A stretch of DNA of 64,000 nucleotides from Spirochaetales bacterium (GCA_016936555.1 JAFGXR010000028.1:1-64000), one strand, 5' to 3'. Counted from the first letter of the stretch, positions 18,377 to 26,950 are shown. The notes: generated from the sequence alone by a model not told the origin. Translations and numbers: made by a program.

Positions 18377-19270
18377 TTAACTAAATTGTAATGCAGCTTC
18401 CATAGCAGTATCAAGTGGATTTGCAAATATCGTTCTACCGACAGATTCTGAAAGCTTTTCCGAAGCGGAAACACAATCTTCCTGCCTGCTGAAAATGCCG
18501 AACAGAACACTTCCGCTACCGGACATTCCCGCAAAATCAGCGTTAGAATAATAAAAAAGATTCACGATATGCTCAAGTACATTGTGCTCTTTTTTTAAAC
18601 AATTCAGGAAACTATTGTGAAAGTTCCACCGGGAAATATCGCCTTCACCGTACAATCGAAGAACCTCTTCGGGAGAAAGGGGATATTCAGGCTTATGATT
18701 CTGCCTGAAGCGGTTAAGCGAAATAAAAGCCTGACCGGTATTTATACTGAAGTCAGGTACTGCCAGAAGAATTCTATAATCCGTTCTGGCCGGGATCGGC
18801 TCCAGAATTTCACCGCGACCTCTCACAGCGGCGGCAGGAGTACCCAGAAAGAAGGGAACATCGCTGCCCAGCTGAGCTCCCAGATCCATTAATTCCCTTT
18901 CCTGAAGTTTAATTCCGGAAAGAAGTTCCATGGCTTTGAGTACGGAAGCGGCATTTCCCGAGCCCCCGCCCAGCCCCCCGCCCTGAGGAATCTTCTTGTC
19001 GATTGTTATATGAACTGATTTTTTATATCCCGTCGCATTGCGAAAAAGAGACATTGCCTTGAACATGATATTCTCATCATCGGGAAAATCAAAGGGACCA
19101 TCGATCGAGCACCCGCCCTCCCCGACTGTTTCATCAATGATTATGCGGTCATAGAGGGAGATCATCTGAAAGAGTGAAAACAAATCGTGAAATCCGTCTT
19201 CCCGTTTTCCAAAGACATCAAGATGGAGATTTATTTTTGCAGGGGAATCTATCAGAACCGATCTATTCAC
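18377..19270 (-). CDS. ispE: 4-diphosphocytidyl-2-C-methyl-D-erythritol kinase IspE
   Basis: 297 residues from the GTG at 19270: AAGGAG lies 6 bases upstream and the start overlaps the nadB stop by 8 bases. The open frame extends to 19357 but without a ribosome site. GHMP kinase motifs: PAKINLHLDV near the N-terminus and the phosphate loop PQGGGLGGGSGNAA; C-terminal MSGSGSVLFG. It phosphorylates CDP-ME in the MEP pathway of isoprenoid synthesis. Overlap with nadB suggests coupled translation. Confidence 0.95.
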   Translation of the reverse strand: MNRSVLIDSPAKINLHLDVFGKREDGFHDLFSLFQMISLYDRIIIDETVGEGGCSIDGPFDFPDDENIMFKAMSLFRNATGYKKSVHITIDKKIPQGGGLGGGSGNAASVLKAMELLSGIKLQERELMDLGAQLGSDVPFFLGTPAAAVRGRGEILEPIPARTDYRILLAVPDFSINTGQAFISLNRFRQNHKPEYPLSPEEVLRLYGEGDISRWNFHNSFLNCLKKEHNVLEHIVNLFYYSNADFAGMSGSGSVLFGIFSRQEDCVSASEKLSESVGRTIFANPLDTAMEAALQFS

Positions 19271-20852
19271 GGCTTTCTCCTTTATCAGGTATATAATGAC
19301 AACCCAGAGATTTGGAATTGGAGAGAGCCCCTTTCGTGATATTAACTGCCGTTTCAACGGCGTTTCTCAGCTCCAGAATTTCTCTGGTAACATAGGACTG
19401 TTTGTAGAATTTTTCCACGCGGTGCCTCAGATAGTTCAAATCAGCAAGAGCTCTTTCAAGCCTTTTCTTTGATCTCCGGATTCCCACATAGTTCCACATA
19501 ATGGTTCTGATTGTCTTCATATCGCTGTCAATGAGTATGGAGTCGAAACACTCCTCCCGTCTTGGATAGACCCAGTCGGGTATCGTATCGAGAAGAACCG
19601 CATCATTCCGCCTGTCCCCCGATGAAATATGCCGTGCGGCTCTCAGCCCGAAGACGACTCCCTCCAGGAGGGAAACCGAAGCCAGCCTGTTGGCTCCGTG
19701 CAGTCCCGTGCAGGCCGCTTCCCCCACGGCATAGAGACCCTCTATTTCCGTAGAGCCGTCCAGATCCGTTTTAATTCCGCCGCAGAAATAGTGAGCCGCC
19801 GGTACAACGGGAATCAGATCAGTTCTGATATCGATCTGCAGTTTCCGGCAGGTTTCAAATATCTGGGGGAATCGCTCGTCCAGCTTATGATTCTCTATAT
19901 GTCTGGCATCGAGATAAACGCAGTCCGATCCGGTTTCCTCCATTTCATTATAGATAGCCCTGGAAACTTCATCACGGGGAGCCAGATCTTTCAGTTCCTT
20001 GTTGTATCTATTCATAAAAGGCTCGCGGAATCTGTTCAGCAGTATAGCCCCTTCTCCCCGCAGAGACTCGGTTATAAGAAAATTCTCGGAATCGCGATGA
20101 AAGAGAGTTGTAGGATGAAACTGGATATATTCACTATTTATGAGTTCGGCGCCGGTTCTGTATGCCATAGCTATTCCGTCACCGGTCGCGCAGGACGGAT
20201 TGGAAGTATGTTCGTACAATGCTCCGACTCCTCCTGTCGCGATGATAACCGAGGGAGCAAAAAAAGAAATGACATCCCTGTTTTTTATATCGAGAACATA
20301 GGCTCCCAGAACTTTTTTCTTTTTGTATTTTTCCTGATGATCCGATGAGTGGTGGCAGTTGGTAATAAGATCGAGGGCCATCATGGAAGTACAAATTTCG
20401 ATCCTCTCATGACTTGCAGCTACTTCCAGCAACCCTCTTGACAAGGCAAATCCCGATTTATCCCTGGAGTGAAGGATCCTTCTTACGGAATGGGCAGCCT
20501 CACGCGTCAACTCATGTCCACCTTTTTCATCCTTTGAAAAGTGGACCTTAATCCTGTCAACGAGAAACTGGTTCATCATAGCAGGCCCCTGTTCCGCAAC
20601 GAGTCTGACAGCGTCCCTGTTGTTAATATAGCATCCGGCTTTCAGGATGTCCTGATAAATCAGATCGGGGGAATCATCTTCTCCCGGGCCGACGATCCCC
20701 CCCTGAGCATAGAGGGTATTAGATTCTCCGGCATCATTGTTTTTTGTTATCAGAAAGACATTGAGCCCCAGATCCGCCGATTCGATGGCAGCACACAACC
20801 CCGCGATTCCTGTTCCGATAACAAGAACATCACTGTAATTACGCAATTCCAA
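19263..20852 (-). CDS. nadB: L-aspartate oxidase NadB
   Basis: 529 residues. FAD-binding VIGTGIAGLCAAIESA at the N-terminus, the substrate-binding HELTREAAHSVRRILHSRD region, the CGGIKTDLDG motif and GLHGANRLASVSLLEG typical of NadB. It oxidises L-aspartate to iminoaspartate, the first step of de novo NAD synthesis, using O2 or fumarate as acceptor. It follows nadC by 4 bases in one transcript. NadA (quinolinate synthase), which must act between NadB and NadC, is not in this window. Confidence 0.96.
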   Translation of the reverse strand: MELRNYSDVLVIGTGIAGLCAAIESADLGLNVFLITKNNDAGESNTLYAQGGIVGPGEDDSPDLIYQDILKAGCYINNRDAVRLVAEQGPAMMNQFLVDRIKVHFSKDEKGGHELTREAAHSVRRILHSRDKSGFALSRGLLEVAASHERIEICTSMMALDLITNCHHSSDHQEKYKKKKVLGAYVLDIKNRDVISFFAPSVIIATGGVGALYEHTSNPSCATGDGIAMAYRTGAELINSEYIQFHPTTLFHRDSENFLITESLRGEGAILLNRFREPFMNRYNKELKDLAPRDEVSRAIYNEMEETGSDCVYLDARHIENHKLDERFPQIFETCRKLQIDIRTDLIPVVPAAHYFCGGIKTDLDGSTEIEGLYAVGEAACTGLHGANRLASVSLLEGVVFGLRAARHISSGDRRNDAVLLDTIPDWVYPRREECFDSILIDSDMKTIRTIMWNYVGIRRSKKRLERALADLNYLRHRVEKFYKQSYVTREILELRNAVETAVNITKGALSNSKSLGCHYIPDKGESRE

Positions 20853-20856
20853 AGGG

Positions 20857-21690
20857 TTACCCGATTTTCAGGGAGAAATCAAAAGCTCTGACAGAGTGGG
20901 TCAAGCCTCCGACAGAAATGAAATGGACACCCGTAGGGCTGTATTTCATGATTTTTTCAATATGCATATTTCCCGAAGCTTCAAAGGTAACGGCGCCGTT
21001 TCCCAGAGCGACAGCCTCTGAGCATAATTCCGGATCCATATTGTCGAGCATGATCCTCTCGACTCCCAGGGAAACCGCCTCACGGACTTCATCGAGATTT
21101 CTGCATTCTACCTCTATCTCAAAGGAACTGTTCCATTTATCTCGGACTCTCTCAACAGCTGCTGTAATAGACCCCGCAGCATCGATATGATTGTCTTTTA
21201 TCATGACCATATCGTACAATCCCATTCTGTGGTTTTTACCTCCACCGACAGAGACCGCATATTTCGACAGGGTCCTATAGCCGGGAAGTGTTTTTCTCGT
21301 ATCGAGAATTACTGCTCCGCCTGTTTTATCAGCCGCGGTAACGCATTTATCCGTCTCTGTTGCTATTCCCGACAAAAAGGATAGGAAATTTATAGCAGTC
21401 CGCTCAGCTTCAAGAATTGATGCAGTCCTCCCGGATATTTCTGCTATTCGATCTCCGGGAACCAGAATTTCCCCGTCTTTTTTCAAAAGCCTCACATCAA
21501 GAGATGAATCAACTCTTTCAAAAACCTGCTGAAAAAACCCGATACCTGCCAGAACTCCACTGTCTTTACTATATAAAACAGCTCTTGTCGCTTCTTCACC
21601 GAATATGGCCCGCGATGTGATATCACCGACTTCCTTCAGATCTTCATCGAGGGCCAATTCAAGAATTTTATCGAAATATGAATCTTTCAT
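20857..21690 (-). CDS. nadC: Nicotinate-nucleotide pyrophosphorylase (quinolinate phosphoribosyltransferase) NadC
   Basis: 277 residues. Family motifs: EVGDITSRA, DTRKTLPGYRTLSKYAVSVGGGKNHRMGL split across about residues 129-157, FEIEVECRNLDE and ASGNMHIEKI. It converts quinolinate and PRPP to nicotinate mononucleotide. It is the first gene of the nadC-nadB-ispE run. The ATG has no Shine-Dalgarno; a TTGAAA-17-TAGAAT promoter ends 7 bases upstream, so the mRNA should be leaderless. No NAD-dependent operator is apparent. Confidence 0.96.
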   Translation of the reverse strand: MKDSYFDKILELALDEDLKEVGDITSRAIFGEEATRAVLYSKDSGVLAGIGFFQQVFERVDSSLDVRLLKKDGEILVPGDRIAEISGRTASILEAERTAINFLSFLSGIATETDKCVTAADKTGGAVILDTRKTLPGYRTLSKYAVSVGGGKNHRMGLYDMVMIKDNHIDAAGSITAAVERVRDKWNSSFEIEVECRNLDEVREAVSLGVERIMLDNMDPELCSEAVALGNGAVTFEASGNMHIEKIMKYSPTGVHFISVGGLTHSVRAFDFSLKIG

Positions 21691-21697
21691 AGGTGCG

Positions 21698-21726
21698 ATT
21701 CTACGATGGATTTTTTTTTATTTCAA
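21698..21726 (-). promoter_or_regulatory. Promoter of nadC, leaderless arrangement
   Basis: Minus strand TTGAAA (21721-21726), 17-base spacer holding nine A, TAGAAT (21698-21703), then 7 bases to the ATG at 21690. It is back to back with the CheX-like gene's promoter, whose -35 box starts 12 bases away. Confidence 0.65.
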
Positions 21727-21737
21727 CATAGTTCAGT

Positions 21738-21766
21738 TTGACAGAGACAACGGCTATATAATATAT
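21738..21766 (+). promoter_or_regulatory. Promoter of the CheX-like gene, leaderless arrangement
   Basis: TTGACA (21738-21743) is a perfect -35 box. The -10 is either TAATAT (21759-21764, spacer 15) or ATATAT (21761-21766, spacer 17). The GTG start is at 21774, 7-9 bases further, with no ribosome site between. Confidence 0.5.
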
Positions 21767-21773
21767 TTTTATT

Positions 21774-22235
21774 GTGATTGAAGATGATTTCAGCTATCTG
21801 CCTATCAGTTTAAGAGCTTTTCTCAAAGCCGCCGGTTTTTCAGGCTCTGTGAGGTCTGTCAAAAAAATAAAATATCCGACCGGTGTTCTTACTACGATCG
21901 GCATAACCGGTGATAAAGTCGGGTTTCTGACTTTGACAATGAGTGAGGGAAATGCAGTCTCTCTCGCCAAACGTTTTGCCAACCTTATGGAAATACCCAT
22001 TGCCTCACAGGAGCTTTCAGATTCCCACCTCGAAGCTCTTGCCGAACTGACAAATCAGATAGCCGGCAGAGTTGTCATGTTTATGGAAGACCATAAACTG
22101 AACTGTTCCATAACTCCTCCGACAGTCATGTCCGGCGGTGGTATCTCATTCAGTTTAAATACCATGAAAGTTCACAGAATTTTTAAAATTTCTCTTAAAA
22201 CAAGCTATTTCTACGTATCGATCGGTATAAAATAA
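21774..22235 (+). CDS. CheX-like chemotaxis phosphatase domain protein
   Basis: 153 residues from a GTG. The CheX/CheC-type pattern is seen in VGFLTLTMSEGNAVSLAKRFAN, then LSDSHLEALAELTNQIAGR (the ExxN helix with the Glu and Asn used to dephosphorylate CheY-P) and PTVMSGGGISFS. It may dephosphorylate one of the CheY-like receivers of this region. It stands alone, divergent from nadC, and the acidic-protein gene follows 28 bases later. The GTG is at the start point predicted from the promoter, so it is likely read from a leaderless mRNA. Confidence 0.8.
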   Translation: MIEDDFSYLPISLRAFLKAAGFSGSVRSVKKIKYPTGVLTTIGITGDKVGFLTLTMSEGNAVSLAKRFANLMEIPIASQELSDSHLEALAELTNQIAGRVVMFMEDHKLNCSITPPTVMSGGGISFSLNTMKVHRIFKISLKTSYFYVSIGIK

Positions 22236-22263
22236 CCTCAATTTAAAAAAAGGAAGCGCGTTT

Positions 22264-22557
22264 ATGGAAAACCCGGAAATGTCTGAATCAGCAGAAGAGA
22301 CACTTCTCTTTTATCCCGGTGGTGACTTCGCCGAAGAGAATGATCTCTATGATGAAAATGAGGATGATTACGATTTCGACGAAGATGAAAGTTATGATGA
22401 CGGAATTATCGGATCGTCGAAACTGGATGAGGACTGGGAATACGGATACGAAGATGATTCCGACGATCCAAGCCAGGAAACTGCCTATTCCAGTTTTGAG
22501 CAGGAAATAGAAGACAGTCTCCAGGAAACAGAGGATTACGACGAGCTGGACGACTGA
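22264..22557 (+). CDS. Highly acidic small protein of unknown function
   Basis: 97 residues, of which 42 are Asp or Glu, with one Lys and no Arg. It is rich in Tyr and Ser, with runs such as YDENEDDYDFDEDESYDD, and is surely disordered in part. AGGAAG lies about 7 bases before the ATG, supporting it as real. Nothing marks a family. It may bind a basic partner (ribosomal, nucleic-acid-binding or divalent cation). Its end overlaps the end of rsfS tail to tail by 22 bases. It may be cotranscribed with the CheX-like gene. Confidence 0.7.
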   Translation: MENPEMSESAEETLLFYPGGDFAEENDLYDENEDDYDFDEDESYDDGIIGSSKLDEDWEYGYEDDSDDPSQETAYSSFEQEIEDSLQETEDYDELDD

Positions 22558-22898
22558 TAGATTATCTCACCGCCGGACCAGCGGTCTTCAATATCGTAGA
22601 AACGGCGGGAATCCTCATCCATCAGATTTATAATATAATCGCCGCAGTCGAAAAGAACCCAGCCTTCCGAATCATCCCGGTTCCTCGCATTTTTGATATC
22701 ATCGCCCTTAGAAAGAACATATTTCTTCACTTCATTCTTTAAACCGCGAATATGGGTTTCACTGGTACCTGTCGCAATGACAATGTAATCGCCCCAGCTG
22801 CATAAACCGGTTATTTTCAAAACCTGCACATTGAGTGCTTTGTTCTCTTCAAGAACCTGAGCCACTTCCAGAACTCTTTTACTTAACATATCTTCCAT
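22536..22898 (-). CDS. rsfS: Ribosomal silencing factor RsfS (Iojap)
   Basis: 120 residues from the ATG at 22898, with AAGGA 5 bases upstream; a TTG at 22901 is adjacent. RsfS motifs: LNVQVLKITGLCSWGDYIVIATG, WVLFDCGDYIINLMDEDSRRFYDIEDRW. It binds L14 and blocks joining of the ribosomal subunits in starvation. It has an unusual Ser-rich tail. It overlaps the LCP gene by 20 bases and ends the obg-nadD-yqeK-LCP-rsfS run, the common bacterial order. Confidence 0.95.
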   Translation of the reverse strand: MEDMLSKRVLEVAQVLEENKALNVQVLKITGLCSWGDYIVIATGTSETHIRGLKNEVKKYVLSKGDDIKNARNRDDSEGWVLFDCGDYIINLMDEDSRRFYDIEDRWSGGEIIYQSSSSS

Positions 22899-24066
22899 CA
22901 AAATCCTTACCTAAAATAAGTGTAATATCTATTGTATCATCGAGAGACGCATCGGCCTCTGAATGCCATCGTTCGCATTTCAACAGGCCTGCCAGCCCTT
23001 TCGCTGCATCTGGATTACCCTTTCGATCGAGAATAACCGTACTTTCGACCTCCTGTCCGTCCACGCGGGTCGCATTACCCAGCCCGGCAATTTTATAGCC
23101 GAAACTCTTGAGTATCTGGGATGTTCTTGATGCCAGGCCACTAATGTCCGTTCCGTTGAGAATCTCAACAGAAAAGGCGACCCCCTGATCCGACAGGGAT
23201 TGGATATTTACCAGATAATCTTCGATCTGGTTGACCAGTTCCTTCAGCAGCCTCTCATCATAATGGGGAAATAAAAGCTCTTTATTATCGACGAAACGCT
23301 TAACCCCCAGGACTTTATTATATTGCAGACGGTCCATATCCAGATCGGAGAGATACAACAGGAAGTTTTCAAAAGACTTCCTGTCCATATTCGTCAAAGC
23401 CATTTCCCTGGTAAAATCACTGAGCTGATCTGTAGATAGGTATGATCTTTTTTCAGCGAGTTTCTCAAGGAATGATTTTATAAATTTATGATGCCTGTCG
23501 ATTTTCTCCGAATCCGATTCTCCATCAAGATTGTAAAGCAGATAGGAAATGACCTTCGATCCGTCAAGAGTGACGCTGCCGGGAGGCAGCAGAAAAGTCA
23601 GCCCGTCCTTCTTCATATCAACGGGATTCGCAATAAAAAGATTTAAACCGTCGATAAGATCCACCATCTTTTCCAGATCCTGAAGCGAGATGATGTAATA
23701 GAAGGGAATATCGATACCGGTAAGGGCACCGACCTTCTTCCTGAAAGGATCTATATCATTTTCATCGAAGAGAATATCAATCCTGTCCACCTTGTTGAGA
23801 TTGGAAATAATTGATCCCGTATTTCCCGGAATATCCAATACAGCTCCCTTTCCGGTTTCCCGGTAGAAAAGAAACAATTCCGTCAAGAGAGGCTTACCAG
23901 CATCCGTAACGGTTATCATGACCGGAACGACAGCTTCAGATTTCACCATTTCTGACATTTTATCCGTTCTGACCTGGAAATACAGAAACAGGGCTGTGAT
24001 GATTATGACAAGCATCATTGCAATGAGTAATATCAAAGATCTGTCATTTTCCTTTTCTCTCTTCAA
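22879..24066 (-). CDS. LytR-CpsA-Psr family protein with LytR_C domain
   Basis: 395 residues. Cytoplasmic basic start, one membrane helix (SLILLIAMMLVIIITALFLYF), an LCP-like domain (about 60-230: AVLDIPGN, VDLIDGLNLFI) and a C-terminal LytR_C domain (VEILNGTDISGLASRT to about 390). LCP proteins transfer glycopolymers to peptidoglycan in Gram-positives; in spirochaetes the substrate is not clear. Key Arg residues of the LCP site could not be placed with confidence, so catalysis is uncertain. The start is TTG, forming a TTGA overlap with the yqeK stop. Confidence 0.85.
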   Translation of the reverse strand: MKREKENDRSLILLIAMMLVIIITALFLYFQVRTDKMSEMVKSEAVVPVMITVTDAGKPLLTELFLFYRETGKGAVLDIPGNTGSIISNLNKVDRIDILFDENDIDPFRKKVGALTGIDIPFYYIISLQDLEKMVDLIDGLNLFIANPVDMKKDGLTFLLPPGSVTLDGSKVISYLLYNLDGESDSEKIDRHHKFIKSFLEKLAEKRSYLSTDQLSDFTREMALTNMDRKSFENFLLYLSDLDMDRLQYNKVLGVKRFVDNKELLFPHYDERLLKELVNQIEDYLVNIQSLSDQGVAFSVEILNGTDISGLASRTSQILKSFGYKIAGLGNATRVDGQEVESTVILDRKGNPDAAKGLAGLLKCERWHSEADASLDDTIDITLILGKDFDGRYVK

Positions 24067-24599
24067 CTCAGTTCCTCAATCATTTGCATCAAAGCCGGTT
24101 CAAGAGGCATTTCTTCAGCTTCCAGATGCGACCTTATCGAAAGGGCTATGGATAAAACCATATCATCTAAATCCAAAGAGAACAATCTCTCCCTCTCCTG
24201 ACGGGATAGATGAGTTCTACCATCTTCCATATAATCCGCTGCAAAAAGGATTTTACCGACCTTATCCAGTCCAGGACCACCGGAAATGTGATGTCGGACA
24301 GCTTTTAGAACCGAAGCATTCTTTATTCCGAAATCTCTCTCGAGAACCAATGCACCGGCTTCTCCATGCAGCAGTATCGGATGCTCGTGATCTTTTCCGG
24401 TTATATTTTTCAAGTCCACACCCGAATACTCCCGGCAGATATCATGTCCGAGGCCTGCCAGAGCGCAGAGATGCTGATCTTCCATAAATTTCTCAGCCAG
24501 TGACAGAGAAGCCCTTTCAGTTCCCTCGCAATGCCTGAACCTTTTTGCCGACAAAGATCGACGAAGGTGAGCTCTCAACTCTTCAATAATTTCAGACAT
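24063..24599 (-). CDS. yqeK: YqeK-type HD-domain nucleotide hydrolase (Ap4A symmetrical hydrolase)
   Basis: 178 residues of an HD-superfamily fold: metal ligands in KRFRHCEGTERAS, LGHDICRE, LLHGEAGA and FAADYMEDGR, the YqeK arrangement. Characterised YqeK proteins split Ap4A into two ADP. The start ATG lies inside the last codons of nadD (8-base overlap) and the gene ends in the overlap with the LCP gene, so the group is translated in a chain. Confidence 0.9.
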   Translation of the reverse strand: MSEIIEELRAHLRRSLSAKRFRHCEGTERASLSLAEKFMEDQHLCALAGLGHDICREYSGVDLKNITGKDHEHPILLHGEAGALVLERDFGIKNASVLKAVRHHISGGPGLDKVGKILFAADYMEDGRTHLSRQERERLFSLDLDDMVLSIALSIRSHLEAEEMPLEPALMQMIEELS

Positions 24600-25161
24600 A
24601 GAGCTTTCTCTCCATAATATAGTTGGCAGCTTCCAGGGGAATCAGAGATGATACATCTATGCCCGACTTGATATAGTCTCTTAATTGAGATGATGAGAGT
24701 GAGAATATAGAGTTGTCTGCATAGCGGTGGGGAAAGTTGAGTTCGACCCTATTTTCATATAAACGATGGGCGATGATCAGATCTGCCATTTCGAAGATAC
24801 GATCGGTCGAACGCCATTTGAGAAAATTCTCCGCAAGATCGTCGCCGATGATCAAACCCGGCTTCCCATCGAAATCATAATTCCCGTATATGTGCTCTAG
24901 TGTCTCTACGGTATAGGACACTCCTTTCCTTAGGATTTCACATTCGGAATACACAGCCCAGTCATAGGGCACAAGAGAAAGTCGCAGCATTTCAAGCCGC
25001 TGCTCCGCTGTCACCTCTCCGGAAATGTCCTTATGAGCGGGAATATAGGAGGGCACGAAAAGGATTCTGTCATATCCGAATTCCTTTCGTACCACCATGG
25101 CCAGATTGATGTGTCCATTATGGAGGGGATTAAACGTCCCTCCCAGCATTGCCAGCTTCAT
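24592..25161 (-). CDS. nadD: Nicotinate-nucleotide adenylyltransferase NadD
   Basis: 189 residues. N-terminal GGTFNPLHNGHINLA carries the nucleotidyltransferase HxGH-type motif and FSLSSSQLRDYIKSG is the second conserved motif. It makes deamido-NAD from nicotinate mononucleotide, so with nadB and nadC three of the NAD synthesis steps are in this window in two operons. The start follows the obg stop by 3 bases with no strong Shine-Dalgarno, suggesting coupling. Confidence 0.95.
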   Translation of the reverse strand: MKLAMLGGTFNPLHNGHINLAMVVRKEFGYDRILFVPSYIPAHKDISGEVTAEQRLEMLRLSLVPYDWAVYSECEILRKGVSYTVETLEHIYGNYDFDGKPGLIIGDDLAENFLKWRSTDRIFEMADLIIAHRLYENRVELNFPHRYADNSIFSLSSSQLRDYIKSGIDVSSLIPLEAANYIMERKLYV

Positions 25162-25164
25162 AAA

Positions 25165-26151
25165 TCAGTGAGCCATATTCAGTAGATTCAGCCGGACCTC
25201 CTCAAGACCGGTTCGGGCGAAAACAGATATGGAAATGATTTTCTCATCGGGGTATTTTCTTCGAAGCTGCTCCAGAGCCTCTTCTGTTCCCTCAAGATCT
25301 GTTTTTGTTGCAATAATGATTCTCGGTTTCCTGAGAAGCGATGCTTCAAATTCTTTCAGTTCATTTTTCAAATGCTCGAAAGCATCGAGAAACGCAGGAT
25401 CGCTGAGATCAATCATAAAAGCAAGTCCGGCGGTTCGGGCGATATGCCTGAGAAAGCGCAGACCCAGACCGGCGCCGTGGGAGGCTCCATCAATAATTCC
25501 GGGAATGTCCGCCAGAACGACTTCCCGGTCTGCGATTCTGAGCATACCAAGGTTGGGAATCTTCGTCGTAAAGGGATAGGCACCCACTTTTGGGTCGGCG
25601 TTCGTCAGCTCCTTGAGAAGACTCGATTTACCGGCATTGGGAAAACCGACAAATCCCACATCGGCGATCATATTCAATTCGAGGAGTATTTCCGCGTACT
25701 GCCCTTCGATACCGGGCTGAGCGTAACGGGGCACCTGTTTTTTGGAGGAACGGTAATGCCAGTTTCCGAGACCGCCTTTCCCGCCCTGGAGAAACACCCA
25801 TTGCTCTCCGTCGATATTCTCGGAGAAATCCTTGACAACCTGTTTTGATTCGTAGTCCCGGATAATAGTTCCCGGAGGCACGAGAATAAGGATATCCTCT
25901 CCATCTTTGCCATGCATTCTTCTGCCCATTCCGGGCTGTCCGTTTTTGGCTTTAAACGTGTGTTTAGCGTTTAAGTGACTGAACGTCTTCAGATTTTTTC
26001 TGACTTCAAATACCACATTGCCGCCCCGGCCCCCATCTCCACCGTCCGGTCCGCCCTTGGCTACATATTTCTCTCTACGGAAAGAAACACAGCCCGGACC
26101 GCCGTTGCCGGAAAAGAGCTCAAGACGGGTTTCATCAATAAATCCCTGCAC
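25165..26151 (-). CDS. obg: Obg family GTPase, ribosome assembly factor
   Basis: 328 residues from a GTG preceded by AAAGG. Glycine-rich Obg fold at about 1-158 (GGPGCVSFRREKYVAKGGPDG), then a G domain with GFPNAGKSSL, DIPGIIDGA, ATKTD. The optional OCT domain is absent, as in many short Obg proteins. It acts in 50S maturation and stress control. It is downstream of rpmA across a 200-base spacer full of stem-loops. Confidence 0.96.
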   Translation of the reverse strand: MQGFIDETRLELFSGNGGPGCVSFRREKYVAKGGPDGGDGGRGGNVVFEVRKNLKTFSHLNAKHTFKAKNGQPGMGRRMHGKDGEDILILVPPGTIIRDYESKQVVKDFSENIDGEQWVFLQGGKGGLGNWHYRSSKKQVPRYAQPGIEGQYAEILLELNMIADVGFVGFPNAGKSSLLKELTNADPKVGAYPFTTKIPNLGMLRIADREVVLADIPGIIDGASHGAGLGLRFLRHIARTAGLAFMIDLSDPAFLDAFEHLKNELKEFEASLLRKPRIIIATKTDLEGTEEALEQLRRKYPDEKIISISVFARTGLEEVRLNLLNMAH

Positions 26152-26179
26152 AATCGACCTTTAAATCTTATTTCTATCT

Positions 26180-26345
26180 CCCCTGAAATTACGGCAGGGG
26201 CATATCACTGCAAAAGCCTACATATCGTGAGCAGAGCACCCGACAGGTAGGCTTTGGCAAGTAAATCCGGCGGCACAAACCGCCGATTTCCAATGTAAAA
26301 CTTCGCATCTGCTGACGCAAAGCAATTCAACGGGGTGAAAACCCT
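26180..26345 (-). other. Run of five stem-loops between rpmA and obg
   Basis: On the minus strand, in order: 26332-26345 (small 4-5 bp), 26301-26322 (9 bp with two G-T pairs, 4-base loop), 26268-26285 (CGGCGG/CCGCCG, 6-base loop), 26213-26255 (AAAGCCTAC/GTAGGCTTT, 9 bp, 25-base loop) and 26180-26200 (CCCCTG/CAGGGG, 9-base loop). None is followed by a T-run. The whole spacer is therefore structured RNA within the rplU-obg message, or a separate small RNA. Confidence 0.5.
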
Positions 26346-26351
26346 AATGAA

Positions 26352-26606
26352 TCAGTTTGCTTCTGTAATAGAAACTCTCTTCTTTCCTTTTTTGAAGTGA
26401 AAAAGAACGCTTCCGCTTACTTTTGCAAAAAGTGTGAAGTCTCTTCCGAGTCCTACATTTTCACCGGGGTGAATTTTAGTTCCTTTCTGACGGACGATAA
26501 TTTCGCCGGCTTTAACAGTCTGACCGCCGAAACGTTTTACTCCGAGTCTTTTGGAATTGGAATCTCTTCCGTTCTTTGAGCTACCGCCACCTTTCTTATG
26601 AGCCAT
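26352..26606 (-). CDS. rpmA: 50S ribosomal protein L27
   Basis: 84 residues: [21 protein letters not shown] is the standard N-terminus right after the start Met, so there is no N-terminal extension of the Firmicutes type cut by Prp, although prp is the neighbour. [14 protein letters not shown] and the basic C-terminus follow. AGGAAA precedes the ATG within prp (11-base overlap). Confidence 0.97.
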   Translation of the reverse strand: MAHKKGGGSSKNGRDSNSKRLGVKRFGGQTVKAGEIIVRQKGTKIHPGENVGLGRDFTLFAKVSGSVLFHFKKGKKRVSITEAN

Positions 26607-26949
26607 GAATCATTTCCTCATTACTAATAATTTCAAGTCTGATACAAGCGGGATAATCCCTTTCAAGGTCGGACAAACCGTTTAACAGAAACTCCGTTAT
26701 CCCTTCTGTCCACTCCCGCTTCCCTTCATCGATCTTCAAAACTTTCAGTTTAAAAGATCCTCTTTCTCCGGATTCGAACGTGCAGTTCTCTCGGAACCGC
26801 GAAATCAGAATCCGGCCGGCTGTTCTCGCAAGAACCGTTACGGCAGAACAGACAATGTCATATCCCCTTTCCCCGTAGCCGGCATGACCGCTGACATCCA
26901 GATGAACCAGACAGGAGCGATCGTCGATAACAGCACTGGCAGTTATCAT
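26596..26949 (-). CDS. prp: Ribosomal-processing cysteine protease Prp-like protein
   Basis: 117 residues from the ATG at 26949, one base after the rplU stop; a TTG at 26970 is possible but weaker. Catalytic pair seen in [23 protein letters not shown] (split: His in GHAGYG, Cys in DIVCS). In Firmicutes Prp removes an N-terminal extension of L27. Here L27 begins directly with the mature sequence, so the enzyme must have another substrate or role, or has been kept without L27 cleavage. Placed between rplU and rpmA as usual. Confidence 0.9.
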   Translation of the reverse strand: MITASAVIDDRSCLVHLDVSGHAGYGERGYDIVCSAVTVLARTAGRILISRFRENCTFESGERGSFKLKVLKIDEGKREWTEGITEFLLNGLSDLERDYPACIRLEIISNEEMIHGS

Positions 26950-26950
26950 T

